From the NCBI GenBank assembly GCA_016858145.1, contig JAEHOE010000012.1, positions 62,001 to 126,000 of the forward strand: a stretch of 64,000 bases of DNA, written 5' to 3'. The position numbers and the translations under genes were made by a program. Within the stretch, counting starts at the first letter, position 1, and each line of letters opens with the position of its first letter. The DNA is from Edaphochlamys debaryana (taxonomy: Eukaryota > Chlorophyta > Chlorophyceae > Chlamydomonadales). The notes below the pieces were generated by a model that was not told the DNA's origin, did not search any database, and saw nothing but the letters and a program-made list of their open reading frames with translations. Shown here in pieces: positions 1 through 11,303 of this stretch.

Positions 1-1
1 G

Positions 2-163
2 CACCTGACGTACGGAGAGGGCAAGTACAGCTTCCTGGACCAGCTGGATGCCAGCAAGGTTGCGGAGCTGGTGACGCGTAAGCCTGTGCTGCCCAGCGAC
101 GACGAGACGGACAGCAACCCCCGAGCTCGGAGTGCGAAGCTCAGGGTCCTGCAGAAGCTGTGA
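2..163 (+). CDS. RsmH/MraW-type 16S rRNA methyltransferase, C-terminal fragment
   Basis: Only the last 53 codons are in the window; the gene starts upstream. The frame opens at base 2 and runs to TGA at 161-163. The tail reads [15 protein letters not shown], which matches the conserved C-terminus of the RsmH (MraW) family, where an N-P-R-[AS]-R-S-x-x-L-R-[VI] block closes the protein. These enzymes N4-methylate a cytosine of small-subunit rRNA; in an alga the target would be plastid or mitochondrial rRNA, which is inferred. The upstream 'K-P-V-L-P-S-D-D-E' resembles the short acidic stretch found just before the tail in the family. Whether base 2 lies inside an exon or next to a splice site cannot be told. 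Domain and active site are outside the window, so the call rests on the tail only. Confidence 0.7.
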   Translation, partial: HLTYGEGKYSFLDQLDASKVAELVTRKPVLPSDDETDSNPRARSAKLRVLQKL

Positions 164-914
164 TCGCTGTGATCCACAATGGGACTTGGGCGCGCCGTCC
201 CGGGAGTGGTGGGAGTGGTGGGGGGGGTGAGCGCGGTCACTTGGCAGGAGCAGTGATGCTGGTGAACAGGTTGCAGGCAACGCGAGGCGGGGTTTCAACC
301 CCCTGCAAAAGTGCAGTGCAAGCGACTGCATCTTGGACTCGACCTCACAGGCACGGTTCCCGGATCCCACTTTTCAGACTTCGGGGCCAGGATGCTTGTC
401 CGATGGGACTGGTGTCGAGGTAGCTGGCAAAGAGAGATTAAGCCACAGCAGCAGCGGTGTGGACGCAGTGCGCACGCTGTTGGAGCAAGTTCCTTGCCGA
501 AGCGTGTGGGCGAGGCTGTGTTGGGGCGAAGCGGTTGCAGACATATTATGGCCTTACATGAATTCTGCCCCGTGGGGCGCAATTGGTGGCAATTTGGCCA
601 CGACCCAACGTTCCTCCATCCGTCTGGTTACGCAAACCCGAAGCCATGCACTATGGAATCGGGCACCGTTGTCCATATCCCCATCCACGTCATCAAACTA
701 GGGTCATGAGTCCCATCAGCTCAGTCAGGTAGAGTCAAGCAACTCGGGAGTCACCACTACGGGAGCCCTGGCTCCTACAGCGTAAACGAGATCATAAATG
801 TACAGCACGCTGTCCGTTGCGCACAGCACGAGGTCATGCGCTGGCGCCACCCATGTGGGCGTGTCAGAGGTCAGTCCGTTGGTCTTGGTCAGGCATAGCG
901 TAGCGCGTAGGCAC
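164..914. other. Intergenic, convergent 3' ends of RsmH and H2A.Z
   Basis: About 750 bases between two converging genes. It should hold both 3' UTRs. I see no TGTAA signal for either gene, no repeat and no convincing ORF. Confidence 0.5.
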
Positions 915-1811
915 TTATGCCAGCAGGGGCACGCCCTCCTTCTTCTGCTGCTTGCTGATGAGCGACTTGTGGATGTGGGGAATGACACCACCGCCGGCGA
1001 TGGTGGCCTGTGGGATGAGGGTGCGCGAGGGGAGGGAGGGGTAAGATGGCCGTTCCAAGAGGAACATGGTCAAACGCGGTCAACGCAGCTGTTGGATCGG
1101 AGGTTGGTATCCGGAGCCGAGGAACAACCCGCTCCGACGGAAGAATGCTTTCACAACATGCGTACGCGCTGGCGCGGGTCTCGCGAGGGTACCGGGGGAG
1201 ACTGGTCAAACATGTTTTGAACCGGGGCGACGCACCTTGATGAGCGTGTCCAGCTCCTCGTCACCGCGAATGGCCAGCTGCAAATGGCGAGGCGTGATAC
1301 GCTTCACCTGTGGGCCGAAGGATGCGGGAGGTTGCTGGTCAGCGAACGCGCGAGAGCACAAGGTCGCAATCTGCCGAGTTCGGAAGGCCCACACACCTTC
1401 AGATCCTTCGAGGCGTTGCCCGCCAGCTCCAGCACCTCAGCGGTGAGGTACTCTGCACGCCAAGAAAGACGGCGTAAGAGGGCGGTCGCAGAAGGCTCGC
1501 GAGGATGAGAGCTAATCGCGACAAGCGCTCACCCAGGATAGCGGCCGCGTACACGGCGGAGGTGGCACCCACACGGCCGTTGGCAGTCACACGGCTCTGC
1601 AGGAAGGAAGGAGCGGCTGCTGAGAGGCCGTCAACAACGATGTCGCCGCGTTTGGACGCACCTTGAGCAGGCGGTGAATACGCCCCACAGGGAACTGCAG
1701 GCCGGCCTTGGCCGAACGACTGGTGGGCTTCTTCTTGTCACCCTTGAGCTTGTCGCCCATGGTGCCCTTGGCACCCTTGCCAGAGAGGCCCTTAGCGCCC
1801 TTGCCCGACAT
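915..1811 (-). CDS. Histone H2A.Z variant
   Basis: Complement of join(915..1007, 1236..1307, 1397..1452, 1533..1596, 1662..1811), five exons, 144 aa. All introns are GT-AG and the frame is continuous. The N-terminal tail (about residues 1-35) is rich in Gly and Lys. The histone fold follows, with [54 protein letters not shown] and [19 protein letters not shown]. The '[21 protein letters not shown]' region and the '[15 protein letters not shown]' loop are typical of H2A.Z rather than canonical H2A, and the introns fit a replication-independent variant. It replaces H2A in nucleosomes, commonly near transcription starts. The C-terminus ([13 protein letters not shown]) is slightly longer than in animal H2A.Z. 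The start codon at 1811-1809 gives a tail of normal length. Confidence 0.95.
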
Positions 1812-3979
1812 CTTTGCAGAGTAACGTGAAGTGAGAGGTTAGGAAGCAGCACTATGTGCTGTGTCGGTTGTGTGTAGGTCAAGCTGGGAGCGTTGACTGC
1901 GCAGCAGCAGCGAGGGGCTTCAAGTAGGAGCGCTCGCGAGCCCGCATGGGCCGTACGGCGAATTTGTTTTTCGCAAGGGAGGCCAGTTCGGCAGCGCTCG
2001 TCGACGTTGCTCCGATGCGAGGGTGCCCATTATTCCAAGGGCTGTGGTTGGGGAGGCCGCGGCCGCGCGGGGCGAGCAAAGCGGCATTTGGGCGACCGTC
2101 GCGTTGACCGTCGCCGGCGGTCACGCAGCCTACCGGCTGCAAAAGCGGAATTGTTCAAGCTGCATTAAGTTGTGCTTCGTGGTTGCATTGCTCACCGCTC
2201 CGAGCAAGGTCGCATTCGCCAGAGCCATGCGTGGCCTCTCGGCGGGCACGCTGGCCCGGGTGCCAGGCAGGGGCAAACGTATGTATCAGGGGGAATGGAA
2301 AAGCAGGTCGCGCGCGCGCGCCGTCCCCGTAGGCCCGCGACAGCCCCGTCCATCCATGGCCAGACCCGCAGCTTCCCGCCTCCCCCAGAACGCCGCCGGC
2401 CTGGCGCAATGCATACGGCAGTTCACAGAAGCATGGAGGAAACCGGTGCCAACCGCTACATTCAAACTGTGTACGCATAGGATCCAGCTTAGTGAGGCTT
2501 AGTGATTGCAGTACGCCCTCCTGAGTATAGCCCGCGTTGGGCTGCCCGGGTGGCCAGGTTGAGCTTCGGCTAATAGCTGCACAAGCAATGCAGAGTGTGT
2601 AAGAGAGTATCAGTTCAGTAGCTCGCGCACCGAAGTCGGTCGCGCCAGTCCTCGCTTGCCCTCCGGCCCCAGGGAGGGCAAGCAACCGACTGGCGCAGAC
2701 GGCAAAGTCTGGCAACCTTTGGGTGCAGCAGGTTCATGCAGTACTCTGAGCCCTTGACGCTAGAGCTTCTCCGCCGCGACGGCTTGCAACCATAGCAAGC
2801 GACGTAGAGATGCGGTTGGGGCGTGTGCTGGCAAGGAGTTGTAGCATGCCCCAGTTAGGGGAGTAGAGAGTGTGGCGGGGGGTGGGGAATGCAGAAGCGG
2901 AACGGTGGAGCTGAGGCGCGTGCGGTTGTAGGCATGCGGGAGGCTCTCCACCGCGGCGTGGAAGTGGTGTTCTGGGTGGACGGTGTCGGGTGCTGCAGGG
3001 GGCCAGAGGCCCCCACGCGGCAGCGCCCCGCCGCAGGGAGGCTATGCCCACCATCCCCTCGCCCCCGCCACATCTGCCCCCGCGGGCCACGGTCCCCGCC
3101 ACAGGGCACAGGGGTCAGGAGGCCAAGGCGCCGCCGACCCGGAGTCGGGTTTGCAAGTAGAGCCCAGGGGGTCGTGGGCTCGTGACATCTGGAATTCACG
3201 GCAGCGCTTGCGCAAGGCTACCCTACGCCCCAGCCGCACTTCGATCTGGATCATGCCTCCTCTTGCCGCCCTACGACGCTACGAGTACCTGAGTGCCTGC
3301 CATTGTGCGCTGCGCTGCATTGCGCTTTGCATGAAGCCCTCTGCCTGTCTCTCCTACGTCTGGTGGAGCTTTTCGCCCGGAACTATGGCCTCCGGCCTGT
3401 GATGACCGGGGGTGCCTGGTGTTGCCGCACATCAGCGTGCGCGTAGCTTTACCGGTGACCTGCCCACCGCACAGAAACATGGTCCACACCAGGGCGCTTC
3501 CACATGCATGACACCCCAGGGGACACCCTGATAAAGTTCACACCGCCTGCACACCGCCTGCACACCAAGCTCCCTGCCCGCCACGAAACTCAGCGGCGGC
3601 CCGCGGCGGCCCCTACGCCGCGTCGCCCCCTACGCCGCGTCACTACTTCTATCACTCCTGTGCATCCCGGACGGTACGCCGATGGCAACCCAAAGCCTGA
3701 GAGCCTGCTCGCGCATCACACTGGCCGACGCGCTGGGCTTCGCCTCCGTCGGACTAGCGCTGGGCTGACCTGGGCACGCTGCCGCCGGGCCACATGACCA
3801 GGGCCACAAGGCTTTGCTGTTGACAGCATTAGCATTGGGCGCCCACATCTGAAAGCGCCGTCGTCAGGCTGGGGAAGGCCACGCCCGCATGTGCCCGGTC
3901 CTGCAATCACGCCGCAGCCCCTGGCGGGCACCAAGCTCCCCGCATCACCCGCACGCCCCACGTCCCCTGCCAGCTCCTG
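1812..3979. other. Intergenic between H2A.Z promoter and PRP18 3' end
   Basis: About 2.2 kb upstream of H2A.Z (-) and downstream of PRP18 (-). It must contain the H2A.Z promoter near 1812-2150 and the PRP18 3' UTR near 3979. Open frames of up to about 186 codons occur on both strands but show no homology, splice-compatible partner or composition that would mark them as genes. No TGTAA signal for PRP18 was found. Confidence 0.5.
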
Positions 3980-6900
3980 CTAGTGCTTGGCGCCCGGCGT
4001 GGGGGAGTTCTCTCGGCTGCCGTTGCCCCCTCGGTCTGCGCCGATGGCCAGGCTGGGAGAGGACTCCCGGAAGCGGTTGAGTAACGAGCGCCATTTGTCG
4101 GGCACTCGCACGGATCCATCGTGATCCATGAAGTGCGGCGCCGCGGGCAGCGCCAGCGGCAGCTCGCCCTTGCGCTGTGCCTCGATGAGCGCCAGCTTGG
4201 GGCAGCCGGCGCCCTGCGGGGGAAGGGGGTGCGGTGGGTGGGGGAGAGGGTTGGCGGGTGCATGAATGGGTGGGTGGTCGGGTGGTGGGGGGAGGATTTG
4301 GACGGGTGGGTGAGTGGGTGGGTGGTCGGGTGGTGGGGGGAGAAGCTGGGCGGGTGGGTGAGTGGGTGGGTGTCGGGTGGTCAGGGGCGTGTGGGTTGGG
4401 CGGAGAGTGGTGGGGGTGGGGTAAGGTGCGGGTGGGGCTGGAGACGAGGGCAGGTGTGGGTCGGCGCGAGGGGGGGGAAGGGGCAGCGCTCCCTCGCTTC
4501 ACAGCCCCTTGTTGCGTGCCGCAGTGCCTGTGGTCCCCTGCTACATTCCTTGCAACCGCCCAAACGTTGCTACCGCCCCCGGCCCCCAGGCCCACCTGCA
4601 TGCCCTTGCCCGGGTCGGGCACGGGGTCGAAGTCCACGGAGCGGGAGGGGTCGGTGGGGTAGAGGCGCTGCAGCTGCGTGACCAGGCGCTTGAGGCCCTG
4701 GGGGCAGAGCGGGGGCGGGGCTCAGCGTGGAGCAGGGAGCAGGGGACGTAGCCCGCAGCCCAGTGCGGCCCATTCAACCAGTCGCTAAGCCGGATCCCCA
4801 TGCAGGGGGAGCTCCTTGCGGCTCCCCTGCTTCCCTCCCTCTCGCACCGCCGTCGCCATGCGCCCCACGCCCACCTGGAAGTACTTGCGCGTGGCCTCGT
4901 CGTTCATGATGTGCGCCTGGCTGTTGGAGTTCATGACGTGGGAGATCTTCTCGCGCGCGGAGCGCTCGTGGATGCCCACGCTGGTCACACCGATGGGCCA
5001 GGGCGCGTTGCCGATGGCGAGCTTGAGGTAGATGTCGTTGGCGTGCAGGTAGTTGCGCGTGCGCATGGCCTTAGAAGAAGGGGGGGAGGGGTTGCGGAGG
5101 GTGCATGGGGTGGGAGGAGGGCTGAGTGCGTGCCTGGGATGAGCGGTTGCAGGGCGGGGTGGGGGCGTGAGGGGTGCTGAGGGGGTGGCTGGGTGATGCA
5201 TGTGGAGGGAAGAGGTGCCACGCCCGCGCTTCCCGGTCGTGCCCACGCATGGTTGCACGCCCCAGTACATGCCGGAACAACTGCACGGCCCGCAGCTCCC
5301 AGAAGCCCCTACCCCCCCGCCGCACACCTGGTGGGGAGACTGGGGACCCGCCCAACCCGGTCGCAGACAGCAATCGCGCCACGCCCCCGACCCCCTCGGC
5401 GGCCACGCACCTGCACCATCATCCATAGCCCCGTCAGCAGCTCGTCCGTGATCTGGCGGTTGCGCAGGCGGTCGTACAGCGGCGCGAAGCCCTGTTGGGT
5501 CTGCTTGAAGGCGTACGTGGCCTGCACGCCTGTGGGGGGAGAGCGGGGAGGGGCAGGGGTTAAGCCCGATACAGTGGGTGCGTGAAGGAGAGGATGCCCG
5601 CCAACAGAGCGGACAGCGGGCACAACTCGCACAGCGGCGGGTTAACAGACCCGGGCCCCGCCGACCCATGCGTGCACCGGAGCGGTTGCGCGGGAGTAGA
5701 CAGGAGGGAGAAATCTGGTTGGATGCTCAGGTTCCAGTACACGCCGCGATGTCCGCCATAATGAGAAGAAGCGGCACAGGTTTGTCATTTGCGGTCAGAA
5801 AGTCGTGACGAGGTGGGCTAGGTGCGTCGACGCTTGGGATTCACGCTAGGGTGCGCGCCAGCGCAAGCATGCCAGTGCTCTCGGCTTCGTAGGTGTTGGT
5901 TGCTGCTAGGGCCGGGCTCCGGGGGTGCAGGGAGCCCCAGAGGGCGTGGAACTGGCAGGAGCCTCCCTGGAGTGCATGGTGCCCAGTCCCGAGTTGGCAC
6001 TCCGGGGCGCCCTTGCCGGGCCTGGACGCGACCGCAACCCGCACAGCCTCTAGCCACTTCCATCACCTGTCACACCACATTAGGGACCCGCTCATTGCTG
6101 AAGACGCGCCAGAGCACCCCACGGCCCAATGGCCACGACGTAGAGCACCCCACCCCTCCCAGCGCACCGCGGCTTCGCATGCTGCGCCCGCCAGGAGCTT
6201 AGGGGCGGTGGGGCGCAGAGGCTAGGCAGGACTAGCGAGCTAGCAGCGCAGCAACGATGTTGAAGAGCATGAAGCAGAAGTTCAGCGGAAAGAAGGACGC
6301 CAGCAAGAACAAGGACGATTCCCAGCCCTCCACGAGTGCCAGGGTGGGCTACAGTGGGTGCGTGAAGGCGAGCATGCCCGCCAAGAGCGTGGACAGCGGG
6401 CGCACTTCGCGCAGCAGCGGGTCCCTGCCCCGGGCCGACCCATGCGTGCATCTGAGCGGTGGCGCGGGCATGGAGTGTGGCAGTGCGGCCGGTGGGCCGG
6501 CACGTGCTACGTGCAGCCGACCAGCCGCGAGAGTTTTCCCGGGCCCTTGAGTGCCGCCACTTCGCGACGGCCTTCACCCCACTCCGTGGCCCTGGCATTG
6601 CTCCACCCCCCGGACCCCGTTGGACCGGGGCCCCACACCTACCCGGGGCCTCCCAACCACCCGCCCGACCACCCGCGCGCCCCCCCCCCTCGCCACTCAC
6701 CCGAGTTGCTGTCCTTGATTGCGTCCGGCCGCTTGTCCAGGTCCTCCTCCCACTCCTTCATCCACTGCTTGACGTACTTGACGATGCGGTCCTCCACCGG
6801 CATCGCCTCCTCCTTGCGCTTCTCCGCCAGCTGCGCGGCCGCCCGCTTGAACGCCTCCATCGTGGCGTCAGCGTCCGAGGGACCCGCCTCGCCGCCATCA

Positions 6901-8360
6901 GCGTCGCCCTGTGCTCGTTGCGGGGGGGAACGAAGCCGGGTCAGGCGGGTCGGGGGCGGTCCAGCGGCTGCGGGGTTCCTACATCGGGCGTCGCCGGCGA
7001 CAGCGGCCTCGTCCAAGCGCGAATCTCGCTATCCACCCCAAGCGCTGCGTCCACAGGTCTGTCTCGGTGCTGTCCACGTCGCCGCTCCCGTCCCTGGTCC
7101 CTCCGTTCGCACCCCGCCCACGCCACGCTGCCCTCACCGCGTCGCCATCCGTCCTGTCCTTGCCGTCCGCGGCCGCGCCCTTGGCCGCCGCGCCGTCCTT
7201 GCCCGCGGCCTTGGCGCCGGCGTCGCCCTGCTTGGCTCCGCCCGCCCGGTCCCCGCCCCTCCGCGCCTTCTCCTGCGCCTGGCGCTGCAGCTCGATGAGC
7301 GAGTTGCCCTTGCCCCAGGCGCCGCCCATGTCGTCCTCCATGTTGACCTTGATCTCCGACTCGGCCTTGCGGAGGCGCTTCATGCGGTCGTACTCGGACT
7401 GTGGAGAAGGGGGGGATGGAAGGGGCAGCGGGGGGCCGAGAGGAGGTGATGCCGCCAGGACCGGGTGAGGTCAACGGCCAGCCTGTGAAGGAGCAGAGAC
7501 CCTGGGTGCAGGTGCAGTGCTCCGGGGCTTTGCATGGCTTCGCACAGTGGCGTGCCCGACCCGTGCCAAAGAGTGGGCCGAGCGCGCAGGGGCACCCTGG
7601 CATTGCCAACTGCCGTCTGGCCATCCCTGCTGGGGCCTCGGCCCCCGAGCCACCATTCCAACCCTACACACCGTCGGTATCGACAATAACTCAATATTGC
7701 GATGCAATCCTCTTGAAACATTACTAAGCCGCGCTCCAGCTCACCTCTGCGAACAGGGTTGCCGGCTCGCCCAAGGCTCGTAGCCGGCGGATGACCGCCT
7801 CTCGTGTCAGGACGGTCGGACTCTCCGGCTGGCGGGACGGCAGAGGAGTGGTCGAGTGAGAGCGTGAGCCGAAAGGGAGTGGTCAGATAGGCAAGGCGTA
7901 AATTGGAGCGCACTTGCAGTGTGCCAGTCCTGGAACCTGGTATCGGCACCGGCTGCTAAGGTTTGTGGGAGGCAACCGCACAGCGTCCTCTGACACACGC
8001 AGGGCCGGTAGCCCCATGCCTACCGGCGCTTCATCGTGCTTTGGGGCTTTGGCAGCTTGCGCGTCGTCTTCTGTCTGCTGATGGTGCTTGCGCTTCCGCT
8101 CCTGCAGGGCAGACGGCTTGCGTTGCTGGCGGCGTTCGACGGGTCCAACCGGGGCCCCCGCCTCCGTGCCGCCCGTCGTGCCGAAACGGCGGTGTCAACA
8201 CCCCTTTGCTCACCCGCTCTTCCCGCTCCTTGGCCTCCTCTTCGCGAATCTTCTGCAGCCTCGCCTCCTCAAGAGCGGAGCGTTTTACGTACTTGTTAGG
8301 CCCGGCGACATCCTGCGCCTCCTTTTTCATTTTCGACGCGAGCGCCTTCAGGGCATCCAT
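3980..8360 (-). CDS. Pre-mRNA-splicing factor 18 (PRP18)
   Basis: Complement of join(3980..4213, 4596..4697, 4875..5069, 5411..5529, 6701..6908, 7138..7398, 7745..7828, 8024..8101, 8214..8360), nine exons, 475 aa. Prp18 is a U5 snRNP-associated factor for the second step of splicing. The N-terminus (NKYVKRSALEEARLQKIREE) and residues about 84-115 (REAVIRRLRALGEPATLF then ESEYDRMKRLRKAE) match the PRP4/PRP18 N-terminal domain. The C-terminal Prp18 domain holds the family's best block, AIGNAPWPIGVTSVGIHERS, then GLKRLVTQLQRLYPTDPSRS. A further exon adds about 77 residues (GAGCPKLALIEAQRKGELPL onward) that I cannot assign. The ATG at 8360 was chosen over an in-frame one at 8444 because it gives the family-type start MDALKALASKMKKE. 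The 1171-base intron between the fourth- and fifth-last exons (5530-6700) contains a copy of this gene's own divergent promoter. Confidence 0.93.
4268..4380. repeat. 48-bp G-rich minisatellite in the last PRP18 intron
   Basis: The unit beginning GGGTGGGTGGTCGGG starts at 4268, 4316 and 4364, so the period is 48 bp with two full copies and a partial third. It is made of GGGTGGG blocks on the + strand, the non-template relation to PRP18 being C-rich. It lies within the intron 4214-4595. Confidence 0.75.
5571..5694. repeat. Direct repeat A (left copy) in PRP18 intron
   Basis: Starts ACAGTGGGTGCGTGAAGG. It is about 85% alike, by eye, to 6351-6469 in the same orientation. Both copies lie in the PRP18 intron and flank the duplicated promoter segment 5711-6346. 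Confidence 0.75.
5711..6346 (+). repeat. Duplicated PRP18/PP2A B' divergent promoter with PP2A first codons
   Basis: A near-identical, direct-orientation copy of 8411-9046. It begins at TGGTTGGATGCTCAGG, runs through the whole divergent promoter, and includes the PP2A B' ATG (6257) and its first codons ([20 protein letters not shown]). Identity stops a few codons later (AGTGCCAGGG here, AGTGCCAAGG in the gene). It lies inside the PRP18 intron 5530-6700, antisense to PRP18. The captured frame reads on through vector-like intron sequence for 97 codons in total and is a broken fragment, not a second PP2A gene. A few substitutions (for example GACGAGG against GAAGAGG) show the copy is not an exact one. 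Confidence 0.9.
6351..6469. repeat. Direct repeat A' (right copy) in PRP18 intron
   Basis: Right-hand partner of 5571-5694, starting with the same ACAGTGGGTGCGTGAAGG. It begins directly where the duplicated PP2A first exon ends. The two copies are 780 bp apart, start to start. Confidence 0.75.
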
Positions 8361-8958
8361 GGCGCCTGACAGCCACGGAGCTGAGCCCAGCGGGTAGCCG
8401 TGCCACAGGCAGAAACCTGGTTGGATGCTCAGGTTCCAGTACACGCGGCGATGTCCGCTACACTGAGAAGAAGCGGCACAGGTTTGTCATTTGCGGTCAG
8501 AAAGTCGTGAAGAGGTGGACTAGGTGCGTCGACGCTTGGGATTCACGCTAGGGTGCGCGCCAGCCCAAGCATGCCAGTGCTATGGGCTTTGTAGGTGTTG
8601 GTTGCTGCTAGGGCGGGGCTCCGGAGGTGCAGGGAGCCCCAGAGGGCGTGGAACTGGCAGGAGCCTCCCTGGAGTGCATGGTGCCCAGTCCCGAGTTGGC
8701 ACTCCGGGGCGCCCTTGCCGGGCCTGGACGCGACCGCAACCCGCACAGCCTCTAGCCACTCCCAACACTTGTCACACCACATTAGGGACCCGCTCATTGC
8801 TGAAGACGCGCCAGAGCACCCCACGGCCCAATGGCCACGACGTAGAGCACCCCACCCCTCCCAGCGCACCGCGGCTTCGCATGCTGCGCCCGCCAGGAGC
8901 TTAGGGGCGGTGGGGCGCAGAGGCTAGGCAGGACTAGCGAGCTAGCAGCGCAGCAAGG
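8361..8958. promoter_or_regulatory. Divergent promoter of PRP18 and PP2A B'
   Basis: 598 bases separate the ATG codons of PRP18 (-) and the PP2A subunit (+), so this interval must hold both 5' UTRs and both promoters. No TATA box is evident. Bases 8411-8958 are repeated at 5711-6256. Open frames through it (for example 8524-8904) are identical in both copies and have no homology, so I do not call them genes. Confidence 0.6.
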
Positions 8959-11303
8959 ATGTTGAAGAGCATGAAGCAGAAGTTCAGCGGAAAGAAGGAC
9001 GCCAGCAAGAACAAGGACGATTCCCAGCCCTCCACGAGTGCCAAGGCGGGAGCCCCCGCAGCTAGCAAGGCGCCAGCGCCACGGCCTATCTCAGCCATCC
9101 GGGAGAAGCCGCCGCTGCCCGTCATCAACGAGCAGTCCCTCCAGCAGCACTATGCGGAGCCCCTGCCCAGCTTCCGGGACGTCTCCCCCGCGGAGAAGCA
9201 GTATCTCTTCGTGCAAAAGCTGCACCTCTGCAGCTTCGGGTTCGACTTTGCGGACCCCACCAAGCACGTCCGCGAGAAGGAAATCAAGCGCCAGACGCTA
9301 TTAGAGCTGGTCGACTATGCCAACTCCGGGGCAGGGAAGTTTACGGAGGGCGTCTCAGAGGACATCATCTACATGCTCAGCAACAACCTGTTCAGGACGC
9401 TGCCCCCAGTCCGGAGCCATGGCGATGCCGAGGGCAACTACGACGCCGAGGAGGAGGAGCCCAGCCTGGACCCCGCATGGCCGCACCTGCAGGTATGCTG
9501 TCACGCTGGGCGGGTCGCTAAGGCCTTCGTGCGCGGGGCTCGGGCCCGCCTGCAAGCTGAATGCGCATGCCCGGCCCTTCTTTTTCCCCCAGATCGTTTA
9601 CGAGTTCCTTCTGCGCTATGTCGTGTCCAATGACACGGATGCGAAGATAGCGAAGAAGTACATCGACCAGCAGTTCGTCCTGAAGCTGCTGGAGCTCTTC
9701 GACTCGGAGGACCCCCGGGAACGCGACTACCTCAAAACGATCCTGCACCGCATATATGGCAAGTTTATGGTGCACCGGCCCTTCATCCGCAAGGCCATCA
9801 ACAACGTCTTCTACCGGTTCATCTTCGAGACGGAGCGGCACAACGGGGTGGCGGAACTGCTCGAAATCTTGGGCAGCATCATTAACGGCTTCGCGCTGCC
9901 GCTCAAGGAGGAGCACAAGGTGCGGCTTTTGCCTGGCATTGCCTTGTGGGGCGATGAGTGTGGCGAACGCGACCGTCGACGCTCACTGCGACTTGTTTGT
10001 GTCCTCTGCTCCGCATCTCGCAGCTCTTCCTGCAGCGGGCGCTAATGCCGCTCCACAAGCCCAAGTGCGTGGCCATGTACCACCAGCAGCTGGCATACTG
10101 CGTCACGCAGGTGTGTAGACGCGTTCTCGGCGATGGCGCGTGCACGCATGCGGCCAGCTAACAGAGTCGCCGGTGCTTGCCTGCAGTTCGTGGAGAAGGA
10201 CTCCAAGCTCGCGGAGCCGGTGCTGACGGCCCTCTTGAAATACTGGCCGGTAACAAACAGCCAGAAGGAGGTGCTGTTCCTCGGGGAGCTGGAGGAGATC
10301 CTGGAGCTCACGCAGGCGCCGGAGTTCCAGAAGGTCATGATCCCGCTCTTCAAGCAGCTCGCGAAGTGCCTGAACAGCCAGCACTTCCAGGTGCGTGAGC
10401 AGTGGGGGCGCCAAGGGGAAGAGGTGCAGCCGTGTTGGCCAGGGGGCTGGCTGCGTCGGGCCGGGCTGCTAAAGCCTTTATAGGCTTTGCAGCCAGGTGC
10501 GCCCTCATCAGAGAGGCAGGCTTCTACATGTGTCAGCACAGTCTGCCGCTGGCACGGTGGCTCCCGGAGTCCACGGAGCCAAGCAAGGGGCTTGTGCTGG
10601 GGGGGAGACGCAGCTGGCGCTGCTTCGCGCCGGCTGCCCGGCGCGCCGTGGCGTACCGGCACTGCCCGCGGAGCACGGAGAGGCTGCTTCTCCGCAGGCC
10701 AGCTGGGCGTTGGCTTGAGCGGAGCCTTCGATGGTGTGGCGCCTCGCACGCTTGTGCGGGCAAGCAGCTCAGCAGCTGAGCTTCGCTGCTCAGCAAGGCA
10801 GCTGGAGGCGGGGCCTTAACCGCAAGCGCTATCGCCGAGGGGCTCTGCTCGGCAAGCGCTGGCTGTCCTCTGCGGTCCTACAACAGCTGGGCTTCGGGCG
10901 CAGCGTACAGGCCCTCGGCCGGCGTGGCGTCAGTATCCCAGCACTGCACCGTGCGCTTGACTGTTGTTGGTGCTGCCTCCCCGCTGCGCAGGTGGCGGAG
11001 CGCTCGCTGTTCCTGTGGAACAACGAGTACATCGTCAACCTGGTGGCGCAGCACCGGCACCAGCTGCTGCCCATCCTGTTCCCCGCGCTGGAGGAGAACA
11101 CGAACAGCCACTGGAACCCGGCGGTGCACGGACTCACGTGCAACGTACGGAAGATGTTCCAGGAGCTGGACGAGCAGCTGTACGAGGAGTGCAAGCGCAA
11201 GTACGAGGAGGAGCAGGCCTCGGAGCGGCAGGCGATGGAGACGCGGGACCGGAAGTGGGAGTACCTGCAGAAGATGGCGGTGCAGAAGAGCAACGGCCGG
11301 TGA
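8959..11303 (+). CDS. Protein phosphatase 2A regulatory subunit B' (B56)
   Basis: Join(8959..9492, 9593..9919, 10024..10110, 10187..10390, 10992..11303), five exons, 487 aa. The B' subunit directs the PP2A core enzyme to its substrates. Blocks of the B56 family appear in order: [20 protein letters not shown], then [100 protein letters not shown], and near the end [20 protein letters not shown]. These form the HEAT-like repeat core. The first 60 or so residues are Lys- and Ser-rich with low complexity. The length fits the family (about 450-600). All introns are GT-AG; the last is long (601 bases) and holds no recognisable gene. The first exon is the one partly copied into the PRP18 intron. Confidence 0.96.

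Noticed and set aside
1812..3979. Search for small spliced genes or tRNAs in the gap
   Set aside because: No conserved motif, cysteine pattern or tRNA T-loop word was found.
5822..6225. Overlapping open frames that recur at 8524-8927
   Set aside because: They recur only because the promoter segment is duplicated; the sequence is upstream non-coding DNA of the PP2A gene.
6257..6550. 97-codon frame starting like the PP2A B' subunit
   Set aside because: Only the first 29 or so codons are PP2A; the rest is intron sequence. Treated as a broken copied fragment, not a gene.
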